From Ruminococcus albus AD2013 (GTDB lineage Bacteria; Bacillota; Clostridia; Oscillospirales; Ruminococcaceae), in assembly GCF_000526775.1 (NCBI RefSeq), contig NZ_JAGS01000001.1:2294001-2358000 (forward strand): 64,000 nucleotides of DNA, given 5' to 3'. The position numbers were made by a program, and so were the translations under genes. Shown piece after piece: positions 8,639 through 16,199 of this stretch (positions are counted from its first letter, which is position 1; every line of letters begins with the position of its first letter). The notes under the pieces were generated by a model. It made no database searches, had not been told where the DNA came from, and saw nothing but the letters and a program-made list of their open reading frames with translations.

Positions 8639-8670
8639 TGTTTACCATTGTTTGCAAGCATAAGCTGAAA

Positions 8671-8856
8671 TTATGCTCTTTCAACCTTGCCCGAGCGCAG
8701 ACATCTGGAGCAAACGTAAACGTGTGTGGGAGTGCCGTTAACAACAGCCTTAACTCTCTTTACATTGGGCTTCCAGGTTCTGTTGGTTCTTCTGTGAGAG
8801 TGAGATACCTTTATACCGAAAGTAACACCCTTTCCGCAAACTTCACATTTTGCCAT
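8671..8856 (-). CDS. rpmB: 50S ribosomal protein L28
   Basis: Structural protein of the large ribosomal subunit. The 61 residues begin MAKCEVCGKG and include SHRRTNRTWKPN, both typical of L28, and CxxC pairs at CEVC and CSRC suggest a zinc-binding form. The start is the ATG at 8856, because AAAGGAGGT ends 10 bases upstream; a GTG four codons earlier overlaps that ribosome site and is unlikely. The gene is transcribed alone from its own promoter with a structured leader. Confidence 0.95.
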   Translation of the reverse strand: MAKCEVCGKGVTFGIKVSHSHRRTNRTWKPNVKRVKAVVNGTPTHVYVCSRCLRSGKVERA

Positions 8857-8882
8857 ATCGGTGCGCACCTCCTTTGCACGAA

Positions 8883-8917
8883 ATTTAAGCTGACCGATCT
8901 AAGCCGACAGCTTAAAT
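8883..8917 (-). promoter_or_regulatory. Stem-loop in the rpmB leader
   Basis: ATTTAAGCTG (8883-8892) and CAGCTTAAAT (8908-8917) form a perfect 10-bp stem with a 15-base loop, lying between the promoter and the ribosome site of rpmB. It could be an autoregulatory site for L28 or an attenuation stem. Confidence 0.45.
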
Positions 8918-8938
8918 CCAATCACATGATACTAGAGT

Positions 8939-8967
8939 ATTATAACACATATCACAAAAAATTGCAA
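8939..8967 (-). promoter_or_regulatory. Promoter of rpmB
   Basis: On the - strand: -35 TTGCAA (8962-8967), 17-base spacer, -10 TATAAT (8939-8944). Confidence 0.65.
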
Positions 8968-9035
8968 GCCCTTTTCACAAAAAATTTAAAAAACTGCCGA
9001 TTTGATGAAAAATGACAAAAACAGTCCCTTTGCAC

Positions 9036-9064
9036 TTGAAATATTCTTGTAGATGTAGTATAAT
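9036..9064 (+). promoter_or_regulatory. Promoter of the site-2 protease / scpAB operon
   Basis: -35 TTGAAA (9036-9041), 17-base spacer, -10 TATAAT (9059-9064), 80 bases before the first gene. I see no other strong promoter before 17995, so this one may drive all genes to 17951. Confidence 0.7.
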
Positions 9065-9144
9065 ATATAATGTATTTGTGTATCAACAGACAAATTCTGC
9101 CAATGCTGAATACGGCAGAAATAACAATGAAATGAGGAAAGAAA

Positions 9145-9936
9145 ATGACCATAGACGATCTATTGAGATACGGCTCACGTATTCTGATACTTATGATGTG
9201 TATACCCGTACATGAATTTGCCCACGCATGGGCTGCAACAAAACTCGGAGATGATACACCTGCCTATCAGAAAAGGCTCACCCTGAACCCCATAGCCCAC
9301 CTTGACCCCATAGGCTCCATAGGTATACTGCTCTGCGGTTTCGGCTGGGGCAAGCCCGTACAGGTGAATCCCGCAAGATTCAACAGGAAGATATCCATGA
9401 GGGCAGGCATGGCGATAACGGCTGCTGCAGGTCCTTTATCAAACCTTATCATGGCGCTGTTAGGAACGATAGGATTTAAATTCCTGCTTGGATCGATAGT
9501 TTACAATAGCAACACCATTAGAGTAGACAATCTGAATTTCAACGCTAAAGAATTGTTATATAAGTTTTTTGTTCAAAACACCGGGTATGTAGATTATTAT
9601 GCAAAGCTCCTAGCCGAAGCCAACAACAATTTGGCGCTGTACTGGCTTTTAGTGATATGCGAGGCTTTTGTATTTATAAACATCGGTCTTGCAGTGTTCA
9701 ACCTTATACCCGTTGCACCTCTTGACGGTCAGAAGATATTCTCATACTTCCTGCCGGACAGGATAAACGCTAAGATAGCCAACTATCAGTTCTATATATC
9801 CCTGATAGTTATCGGTCTGCTGACATTCAGCGACCTGCTGAACGGTCCTGTATTCTGGATGGAATCAGGTATATTCTGGCTGCTGAACAAGATAACATTC
9901 TTCATCGATCCTCTGGTGACGATGATATTCAGTTAA
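9145..9936 (+). CDS. Site-2 protease family (M50) membrane metallopeptidase
   Basis: Integral membrane zinc protease of the S2P family; these cut transmembrane helices of regulatory proteins. The zinc motif HEFAH (residues 23-27) lies in the first membrane segment, and the third ligand is in NLIPVAPLDGQK (Asp near 193). At 263 residues with about five to six membrane helices it is a compact member without a PDZ domain, as often found next to scpA in Firmicutes. GAGGAAAG precedes the ATG. It is the first gene of the operon, 14 bases before scpA. The substrate is unknown. Confidence 0.88.
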   Translation: MTIDDLLRYGSRILILMMCIPVHEFAHAWAATKLGDDTPAYQKRLTLNPIAHLDPIGSIGILLCGFGWGKPVQVNPARFNRKISMRAGMAITAAAGPLSNLIMALLGTIGFKFLLGSIVYNSNTIRVDNLNFNAKELLYKFFVQNTGYVDYYAKLLAEANNNLALYWLLVICEAFVFINIGLAVFNLIPVAPLDGQKIFSYFLPDRINAKIANYQFYISLIVIGLLTFSDLLNGPVFWMESGIFWLLNKITFFIDPLVTMIFS

Positions 9937-9950
9937 GGCGGGGATAGACG

Positions 9951-11399
9951 ATGTCAACAGCGAGGTTCAAGCTGGATATGTTCGAGGGTCCTCTCGACCT
10001 GCTGCTCCACCTTATCAACAAGCACAAGCTGAACATCTACGATATCGAGATTGCGGTGCTGCTGGAACAGTATCTGGAGTATATGGCAGGTCTTGAAGAA
10101 GAGGACTACGAGGACGCAGCTGATTTTCTTGAAATGGCTGCAAGGCTCATATATATAAAGACAGCTTCCCTTCTGCCCAAGGACGACGAGGGCGAGGAGC
10201 TTAAAAAGGAATTGCAGGGCAGCCTGATAGAGTACTCCCTCTGCAAGATGGCGGCAGCACGCCTGAAAGAGCAGTACGCGGGCGGCGATATCTTTGTACG
10301 TGAGCCTGTGAAACTGCCTGTGAAAAAGGTCTTTACAGGAGAAAAAGACCCGCAGGAACTGCTTGCGGCATACATGGGCATGAGTGAGAAAGCCCGTCAC
10401 AGCAAACCGCTGAAAGCGGAGATGTTCAAGCCTATACTTTCACGGAAAATAGTATCCGTGACTTCCAAGATAATCCATGTGCTGAAAATGCTGATAACCC
10501 GCGGCGAATGTTTTCTGGACAGTATGTATGACGGCTGTGCAGACAAAAGCGAGCGTGTAGCGGTATTTCTGGCAGTGCTTGAACTTACAAGGTCGGGCAG
10601 GATATTCCTGAACGACGACAACACCCGTGTGTACATGAATTCAGCTTCAAAGAAGCGTAAGATCGAATCTGCTTTTGATGAAGCCGAGATAGTCGCAGAG
10701 AACGGCGCTGAGAATGCATACGATTCCGAAACGGCTTTTGATAGTGAAACATCCGAACATAACGATATTCCCGAAAATAAGGAACGTGAATTATCCGAAG
10801 AAGAAAACTCCGAAAAAGCACATTTTTCAGATATAAGCCCCTATGGGTACAATTCCCGCGAAGATGACGGCACTCCCCTGCCCTATAATAGAATGTACGA
10901 GCCACCCGAGAGGACGGTCTACAAAAGCGAAAGCAGACAGCGCAGTGCTCTGCCCGTGCTGAAAATCGAGCTTTCTCCCGAACTGCAAAAAATAGTGGAG
11001 CAAGGCAGAAAAGATATGCCGCCCGATATGGCTGAAGAGAATACAGAGGCACCTGCGGAAACAACGGTGATCGTAAATCTGGCAAAACCTGTCAGTGAGG
11101 ATACTCCTGCCGCAGAAGAAACCACTGCGTCGCAGGAAAGTACCGAAAATACAGAGAAGCCCGAAGAAACGGCGCCGCTCGTAAATCTGGCAAAGCCTGT
11201 CAGCGAGGATACTCCCGCCGCAGAAAAAAACACCGCACCGCAGGAAAGTACCGAAAATACAGAGATCACTGCGGATACTTCGGACATTCCGAATGACGAA
11301 ACGGTATCAGCAGAAAGCACCCATCTCAGGGAGAATCTGTACGGTTTCAGATACTACTGGGGCGCTTACGGCTGGCTGAATGGTCGGCTGAAAAAATAA
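9951..11399 (+). CDS. scpA: Condensin kleisin subunit ScpA with long disordered C-terminal extension
   Basis: ScpA bridges the heads of the SMC dimer and, with ScpB, helps compact and segregate the chromosome. Residues 1-240 are a normal ScpA: FEGPLDLLLHLI at the N-terminus, an acidic linker, and a C-terminal winged-helix region near 190-235. The protein then continues to 482 residues, about twice the usual 240-270. The extra part is rich in Glu, Thr, Ser, Pro and Ala and contains two direct 36-residue repeats around NLAKPVSEDTPAAE (DNA from 11073 and 11181). It ends in an aromatic cluster, GFRYYWGAYGWLNG. The frame is intact to the stop, 13 bases before scpB. Whether the tail binds SMC, DNA or something else is not known. 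Confidence 0.93.
   Translation: MSTARFKLDMFEGPLDLLLHLINKHKLNIYDIEIAVLLEQYLEYMAGLEEEDYEDAADFLEMAARLIYIKTASLLPKDDEGEELKKELQGSLIEYSLCKMAAARLKEQYAGGDIFVREPVKLPVKKVFTGEKDPQELLAAYMGMSEKARHSKPLKAEMFKPILSRKIVSVTSKIIHVLKMLITRGECFLDSMYDGCADKSERVAVFLAVLELTRSGRIFLNDDNTRVYMNSASKKRKIESAFDEAEIVAENGAENAYDSETAFDSETSEHNDIPENKERELSEEENSEKAHFSDISPYGYNSREDDGTPLPYNRMYEPPERTVYKSESRQRSALPVLKIELSPELQKIVEQGRKDMPPDMAEENTEAPAETTVIVNLAKPVSEDTPAAEETTASQESTENTEKPEETAPLVNLAKPVSEDTPAAEKNTAPQESTENTEITADTSDIPNDETVSAESTHLRENLYGFRYYWGAYGWLNGRLKK
11073..11264 (+). repeat. Tandem 108-bp repeat inside the scpA tail
   Basis: The segment beginning GTAAATCTGGCAAA at 11073 recurs at 11181 with a 108-base (36-codon) period. The second copy is recognisable to about 11264. 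The frame is kept and differences are mostly silent or between small or polar residues, so the unit is maintained as protein rather than as DNA alone. Confidence 0.75.
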
Positions 11400-11412
11400 C
11401 AAGGAAAGACAT

Positions 11413-11982
11413 ATGGATATACAAGAACTTTCAAACACATTAGAAGCCGTGCTTTTCGCTTCGGGGGAAGCCGTGGAGAGCAAACGTCTGTGTGAAGCCC
11501 TCAGCACGGATATAACCTCACTTGAAGAAGCTGTAGCTATTTTAGAGACAAAGTACGCAGATAACAGCGGCATTGAACTTCTGCGGCTTGACAGCGCTTT
11601 TCAGCTGGCGACAAAGCAGGAATATGCGCCGCATATAAAATCTGTGCTGGAGATAAAGCGAAACTCCGCACTTTCGCCCGCCGCTATGGAAGCGCTTACC
11701 ATAATAGCGTACAATCAGCCTGTAACAAAGGCTTTTGTAGAAAGCGTCCGCGGTGTTGATTCATCGGGCGTGGTGAATTCTCTTGTGGAAAAAGGTCTGC
11801 TTTGCGAAGCAGGAAGACTTGATCTCCCGGGACGCCCCATAGCCTATGCGACCACGGAGAATTTTCTCAGAGCATTCAAATTATCAAGCCTGAAAGATCT
11901 GCCGCCTCTGCCCGAACAGAGCGGTCAGGTGACGATAGATGAAGTTATTGAAGCGGCACAGGCTGCCGAGGACGAAGAATAA
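11413..11982 (+). CDS. scpB: Condensin accessory protein ScpB
   Basis: ScpB forms a winged-helix dimer that binds the linker of ScpA in the SMC-ScpAB complex. The 189 residues carry the two winged-helix domains, with the typical LEAVLFASGEAV near the N-terminus and the conserved ALTIIAYNQPVTKAFVESVRGVD segment (part shown) in the middle, followed by LPGRPIAYATTENFL. Length is normal and, unlike scpA next to it, there is no long tail beyond a short acidic end. CAAGGAAAG lies just before the ATG, 13 bases after scpA. Confidence 0.95.
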   Translation: MDIQELSNTLEAVLFASGEAVESKRLCEALSTDITSLEEAVAILETKYADNSGIELLRLDSAFQLATKQEYAPHIKSVLEIKRNSALSPAAMEALTIIAYNQPVTKAFVESVRGVDSSGVVNSLVEKGLLCEAGRLDLPGRPIAYATTENFLRAFKLSSLKDLPPLPEQSGQVTIDEVIEAAQAAEDEE

Positions 11983-12008
11983 TACCCATAAATAAAGAAA
12001 GACAGGCG

Positions 12009-13004
12009 GTGACAACAACGATCATTTTAAAAATATTACTGATAATAATAGCGGTCATTGTTATCCTGCTGCATTTTTCGGTGATAGTATTTGTGCGCGG
12101 CGGAACGAACAGCAAATTTGAGATAAAAGTGAAGTATCTTTGGATAACCCTTTATCCGCGCAAAAAGAAACCTAAAAAGCCCAAGAAAAAGCGGCGCAAA
12201 AAAGCCTCTGAGGAAGAAAAGAAAGAGGAAGATATCCTCGATGAAGCACTTGAAGAAAGTGCTGAGGAAGTCCCCGAATTTGAGGACGCCGAGATCGTGA
12301 CCGATGAGGAGTTTGAAGATATCTCCCATGCCGAAAGCATAGCCGAGGACAAGCCTGCGGAAACTTTATCGGAAGAATCTACCGAAGATACATCGGCAGA
12401 AGAAGAAACCTCTGTGGAAGAAGTGTCCGATGATAAGCCCGAAAATACTCCTGATGACGGCAAAAAGAAAAAGCGCCGCAGAAAGAAAAAGAAAAAAGAA
12501 GATAAGCCCCAAAAAGAAGATGACTCTGAGAACGAAGAAAAAACAGGCAAGCTTGAGGGTCTGAAAAAGAAATGGGAATTCATAAAGCCTTATATCCCGC
12601 CTGCATGGAAGTACAGCAGAAAATTCATGAAAGCTATACGCATCGAGGATGTAAGGATACAGATAGAATCAGGCAAGGAAGACGCTGCGGAGAGCGCAAC
12701 GTTTTACGGAAAATTACAGGCTGCGCTTTTCAATACCCTTAATCTTCTGGCGATGATATTCACGGTGAGGGTTAAAGAAGCAAACGTAAAATGCCTGTTT
12801 AATGTAAAAAAACTGGGTGCCGATGGCGAAGCGACCATAAAGGTAAGACCATCGACAATGATAGCCATTGCATTCTGCCTGCTGTTCTGTGCGGCTAAGA
12901 TATTCATACCTTACAAGCTGAAACAGCGCAGAGCGCGAAAAAAGGCAGAGAAAGAAGCGAAGAAAAGAGCGGCAGTTTCTGCCGTGACGGAAGAAACTGC
13001 ATAA
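12009..13004 (+). CDS. DUF2953 domain membrane protein with charged insert
   Basis: Protein of unknown function that in Clostridia sits between scpB and gerW. It starts at a GTG (12009) and has an N-terminal membrane helix (about 4-28), then WITLYPRKKK and a very charged, low-complexity segment (about 45-180) alternating Lys-rich and Glu-rich runs. The DUF2953-like C-terminal part follows, containing ESATFYGKLQAALFNTL and a second hydrophobic segment near 285-305, and ends in a basic tail. The 331 residues exceed the usual size because of the charged insert. The ribosome site is weak, so the start is moderately certain. A role in spore formation is often inferred from its neighbour gerW but not shown here. 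Confidence 0.75.
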   Translation: MTTTIILKILLIIIAVIVILLHFSVIVFVRGGTNSKFEIKVKYLWITLYPRKKKPKKPKKKRRKKASEEEKKEEDILDEALEESAEEVPEFEDAEIVTDEEFEDISHAESIAEDKPAETLSEESTEDTSAEEETSVEEVSDDKPENTPDDGKKKKRRRKKKKKEDKPQKEDDSENEEKTGKLEGLKKKWEFIKPYIPPAWKYSRKFMKAIRIEDVRIQIESGKEDAAESATFYGKLQAALFNTLNLLAMIFTVRVKEANVKCLFNVKKLGADGEATIKVRPSTMIAIAFCLLFCAAKIFIPYKLKQRRARKKAEKEAKKRAAVSAVTEETA

Positions 13005-13020
13005 AGAAAGGTTGTTTAAT

Positions 13021-13446
13021 ATGAACGAGAGCACTAAGATAGAAGCACTGGTAAATACTGCCATGTCCAAGGTAAAAGAACTTGCTGACGGCGAGGCAAT
13101 CGTCGGAAAGCCCATAGTTACAGGGGACGGCACTACTATAATACCTGTATCCAAGGTGAGCGTAGGCTTTGCTTCCGGCGGTTCTGATCTGCCTACAAAG
13201 TCTTCAAAGGATACCTTCGGCGGCGGTTCAGGCGGCGGAGTTACCATCACTCCCGTGGCTTTTATCGCAATATACAAAGGCGATGTAAAGCTTTTGCAGA
13301 TAACCTCAAATTCACCTCAGGGCAATGCTATCGTTGATATGGTGCCCACTGTCATCGACAAAATAACCTCTTTCATCGACGGCAAAAAAGGCGGAAAGAA
13401 AGCTGCTGACGAGATAGCTGACGATTACGCTGATTTCGAGGAATAA
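13021..13446 (+). CDS. gerW: GerW family sporulation protein (YtfJ)
   Basis: Cytoplasmic protein required in Bacillus for normal spore germination; its molecular role is unclear. The 141 residues show the family pattern: EALVNTAMSKVKEL, VGKPIV, GDGTTIIPVSKVSVGFASGG, a glycine-rich loop and VTPVAF-like ITPVAFIAIYKG. The start is the ATG at 13021 with AAAGG upstream; an in-frame TTG three codons earlier is less likely. Its presence implies that the organism or its recent ancestors sporulate. A hairpin (13484-13506) follows before dacF. Confidence 0.93.
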   Translation: MNESTKIEALVNTAMSKVKELADGEAIVGKPIVTGDGTTIIPVSKVSVGFASGGSDLPTKSSKDTFGGGSGGGVTITPVAFIAIYKGDVKLLQITSNSPQGNAIVDMVPTVIDKITSFIDGKKGGKKAADEIADDYADFEE

Positions 13447-13483
13447 TTTACCGATAATTTTTCGTAGCACCGCGGATATACTA

Positions 13484-13506
13484 CTCCCGAGAGAATATTT
13501 CGGGAG
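13484..13506 (+). promoter_or_regulatory. Hairpin covering the dacF ribosome binding site
   Basis: CTCCCGA (13484-13490) pairs perfectly with TCGGGAG (13500-13506) around a 9-base loop. The 3' arm contains GGGAG, the likely Shine-Dalgarno sequence for dacF at 13516, so folding should lower translation. There is no T tract, which speaks against a terminator. Confidence 0.5.
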
Positions 13507-13515
13507 AGTGATGAT

Positions 13516-14664
13516 ATGAGGCATGACAGGCTGAGATTCTGTGCAGGCGCAGCGGTGCTGGCGATGCTTTTGATATTCACCCTTAGTACCATAGGTGCAA
13601 AGGCTGAAAGTCAGGTGAAGATATCCGCAAAAGCGGCGATAGTATACAACGGCAGTACGGGGGAAGTTCTGTTTGAAAAGAACGCTGATGAACGCCTGCC
13701 AATGGCAAGCACCACCAAGATAATGTCAGCACTGATAGTTCTTGAACAGGAGGGCCTTGACGAAAAATTCACGGTGGACAGCGGTGCTGTAAATACCGAG
13801 GGCAGTTCCATGGGACTGCGTGAGGGCGATGAAGTATCCCTGCGCGACCTTGCCTGCGGTATGCTTCTGCCAAGTGGAAATGATGCGGCTAACGCGGCGG
13901 CAGTCCGTGTGGCGGGAAGTATTGACAGCTTTGTTGGTATGATGAATGCCCGCGCAGTAAAAATGGGGCTTGAAAACACCCATTTTGTCACGCCCTCAGG
14001 TCTGGACGACTACACCGACGACCACTATTCCACTGCCAGAGATATGGCGGTATTAGCCGCAGAGGCTATGAAAAATCAGGATCTCCGCGATATCTGCGGA
14101 CTTCAGCGGGTGAAGCTTAAATTCGGCGACCCACCATACGAAAGATGGCTCACCAACACTAACAAACTGCTGAAGCATCAGGGCATTACAGGGATAAAGA
14201 CAGGCTTCACCGACAAGGCACGTAGATGTCTGGTATCATCGTGTATGCATGAGGGCTGTGAACTGATATGCGTCACCCTTAATGACCCCGATGACTGGAA
14301 AGACCATATGGCGCTGTTCGACTACGGTTTCTCGCAGGTGGAACAGGTGAAACTAAGCCCGAAAAAGCCTGATATCAGCCTTACAACAGCCGACGGCAGA
14401 CAAGTGAGATGCAGTATTCCCGAGATGGTGATAACCATGACCCGTGATGGTGCATCGCGTACCGAAAGTAGGGTATATCTGCCTGATTTCATCTATGCCC
14501 CCGTAAATAATGGCGATAAGGTCGGGGAGATAGTTTATCTTCTTGACGGCAGAGAGTTAGGCAGGCGGGATATCACAGCGGCGGAAAACATCAGTGCGCC
14601 CAAGACGAGTAATGGCGTCTTAATTGTAATTTTCAGAAAGATCAGACAGTTTACAAGGCTGTAA
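13516..14664 (+). CDS. dacF: D-alanyl-D-alanine carboxypeptidase, S11 family (DacF-like)
   Basis: Penicillin-binding protein that trims the terminal D-Ala from peptidoglycan stem peptides outside the membrane. The 382 residues begin with a signal peptide (about 1-30, ending near AKAE). They then show the catalytic SxxK as STTK (S65-K68), SGN in LPSGNDAAN and KTG in GIKTGFT, followed by a smaller C-terminal beta domain (from about 270) and a basic, weakly amphipathic end that may hold the membrane. Placement after gerW matches the spore-cortex enzyme DacF, but a vegetative DacA-type role cannot be excluded. Confidence 0.93.
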   Translation: MRHDRLRFCAGAAVLAMLLIFTLSTIGAKAESQVKISAKAAIVYNGSTGEVLFEKNADERLPMASTTKIMSALIVLEQEGLDEKFTVDSGAVNTEGSSMGLREGDEVSLRDLACGMLLPSGNDAANAAAVRVAGSIDSFVGMMNARAVKMGLENTHFVTPSGLDDYTDDHYSTARDMAVLAAEAMKNQDLRDICGLQRVKLKFGDPPYERWLTNTNKLLKHQGITGIKTGFTDKARRCLVSSCMHEGCELICVTLNDPDDWKDHMALFDYGFSQVEQVKLSPKKPDISLTTADGRQVRCSIPEMVITMTRDGASRTESRVYLPDFIYAPVNNGDKVGEIVYLLDGRELGRRDITAAENISAPKTSNGVLIVIFRKIRQFTRL

Positions 14665-14689
14665 AAAGTGCGGAAGATGAGGGCATGGA

Positions 14690-14869
14690 TTGCCCTCACC
14701 CGAAGCGTTACAGAAAGGCGAAAGATTAATATACGCTATCCTTATTTTGTTCACTGTTACAGCGTTCATACTGTTTCATATGCTATCATCGACAAATCCG
14801 AATACGGAGCTCTGCTTTATTGAGGCATATCCTGTAAACACCGTCAACAGCACAAATCAACATGGATAA
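14690..14869 (+). CDS. Possible 59-residue single-pass membrane peptide
   Basis: A frame from a TTG at 14690 to a TAA at 14867-14869 encodes a short polar N-terminus (about 12 residues), a clear hydrophobic helix LIYAILILFTVTAFILF, and a polar tail ending TVNSTNQHG. GAGGG sits 6 bases before the TTG, and the stop lies 19 bases before the next gene, which is operon-like spacing. Against it are the rare start codon and a 7-bp hairpin (14679-14697) over the start. An overlapping ATG frame (MRAWIALTRS...) exists but gives an unconvincing protein. Confidence 0.4.
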   Translation: MPSPEALQKGERLIYAILILFTVTAFILFHMLSSTNPNTELCFIEAYPVNTVNSTNQHG

Positions 14870-14888
14870 AGGAATTTAAGGATAAAAT

Positions 14889-15491
14889 ATGGAATATATT
14901 ACATCAGAACAACTGAAACTCAGGCTTCGGGCGCTGACGATACTGGATATGGCACTGACCTCCGAGGACTGGCTGAGACTTATGTCCGCAGGACGCGAGG
15001 GTGACCTTATCTGGCATATATTCGATAACGGCAGCGGAGACCGTATGTGGATATATATAAAAGGCAGCAGCATCGTTATAAAGGGCTTCGACCACGAAAG
15101 CGAACTTAATCAGCTTGCCGCGGCTATACCGAACTTCGGTTTCTTTGAGAAAACTTTCAGGGGTATGCCCAGTGTACTGATAAGGCTTTTTGAACAGGAC
15201 GAACTGGACGAGACCACTTTCTGCCTGTGGACGACAGACGGCGGAGATACATGGAATGAAAACCCCGCAGAGAACTCAGACGGCGGAAAAGGCTGGCTGA
15301 TTGGTTATCTCACGGACGATGCGAAAGAGTTCTGTCAGTGGGCAGAGGACTACTACGGTAAAAAACTGCCATCGGATATCACAGAAAAATTGGTACGTGA
15401 GGGCAGACTTTCACCTGACGAGCTGAAAGCACTGGGAGCTTCGGATGAAGCAGTACAGGAAATACAGGGATACGAGGAGATATGGGCGTAA
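14889..15491 (+). CDS. Unknown 200-residue protein (first of an inserted pair)
   Basis: I do not recognise the family. The protein is soluble, acidic and Trp-rich, with no signal peptide. It begins MEYITSEQLKLRLRALTIL and has a middle FDNGSGDRMWIYIKGSSIVIKG (part shown), suggesting a small beta-rich binding domain. The C-terminal half has DGGDTWNENP and a helical end with GRLSPDELKALGA. AAAGGA and AAGGA lie before the ATG. It is followed by another unknown gene, and the two separate dacF from rluB, which elsewhere in this group tend to be close. An immunity or regulatory role is possible but there is no evidence for it. Confidence 0.7.
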   Translation: MEYITSEQLKLRLRALTILDMALTSEDWLRLMSAGREGDLIWHIFDNGSGDRMWIYIKGSSIVIKGFDHESELNQLAAAIPNFGFFEKTFRGMPSVLIRLFEQDELDETTFCLWTTDGGDTWNENPAENSDGGKGWLIGYLTDDAKEFCQWAEDYYGKKLPSDITEKLVREGRLSPDELKALGASDEAVQEIQGYEEIWA

Positions 15492-15530
15492 TATTCAGCT
15501 GATATGCGGCTTTAAAAAGGAGACCTGAAA

Positions 15531-16160
15531 ATGGGATACATCTTTGCTGTTGATGAAGCCATAGAAAAACTTATAACTTCTCTTTCAGAAGCTATCGGCT
15601 GGAAATATCTAAAAAGTCAGAGGTGTCTGAAAAAGACAGTTGGTGATCTGGTTTTTGAGATAGACTTTTATTCCTCAAAATGGAATTCTTCACATGAACG
15701 TGTTGAGATCAATGCAGGATTCAGTATGTGGAATAAAAGCTATGATAAAAAGCTGAACGTAAACAGCGTAACAGCGACCTTGATGTACACCCCCGAAGAT
15801 AGCGGCTGGTTTGATATCTCAATTGAGGATAAGCTTAAAAAGGTATTTGTCGAACTGAAAGAACGCTTTGAAAATACAGCCGTTTATCTGGCAGATATGT
15901 TTGAACAGGACAGGACGGAAGCTGCGAAGAAGCTTCTTGATGAGCATTTTTATGAGTACAATGTGCACTTTGATCTTATTGCGGATATACTCGGCAAAGA
16001 TGCCATAAAAAATAAGGCGCAGGAATTATATGACAGGCTTTCGGCTGAGGAAAAACAGCAGGCTGTCGATTACATAAATGGTGCAAAAAATAAAAGTTGG
16101 ATGCTCAACCGAAGTAATCTGCGCTATATCATCGATAATGGAATAATAACGCTCGGATAG
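15531..16160 (+). CDS. Unknown 209-residue protein (second of an inserted pair)
   Basis: No family is certain. The N-terminal half (1-110) alternates beta segments and includes KTVGDLVFEIDFYSSKWN and RVEINAGFSMWNKSY, which recall the DUF4304-like pattern of small proteins tied to toxin-immunity or housekeeping loci; I hold this loosely. The C-terminal half is helical (VYLADMFEQDRTEAAKKLL). It is soluble, with no signal peptide. A good AAAGGAG lies 9 bases before the ATG, 39 bases after the previous stop, so it is co-transcribed with it. Confidence 0.7.
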   Translation: MGYIFAVDEAIEKLITSLSEAIGWKYLKSQRCLKKTVGDLVFEIDFYSSKWNSSHERVEINAGFSMWNKSYDKKLNVNSVTATLMYTPEDSGWFDISIEDKLKKVFVELKERFENTAVYLADMFEQDRTEAAKKLLDEHFYEYNVHFDLIADILGKDAIKNKAQELYDRLSAEEKQQAVDYINGAKNKSWMLNRSNLRYIIDNGIITLG

Positions 16161-16199
16161 GAAGTTTCGGGCGAAGAATACTGAAAAGGCAGGGTCAAT

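Noticed and set aside
9145..9936. The site-2 protease gene as a transporter
   Set aside because: HEFAH and the PLDG motif are those of M50 peptidases, and there are too few helices for a transporter.
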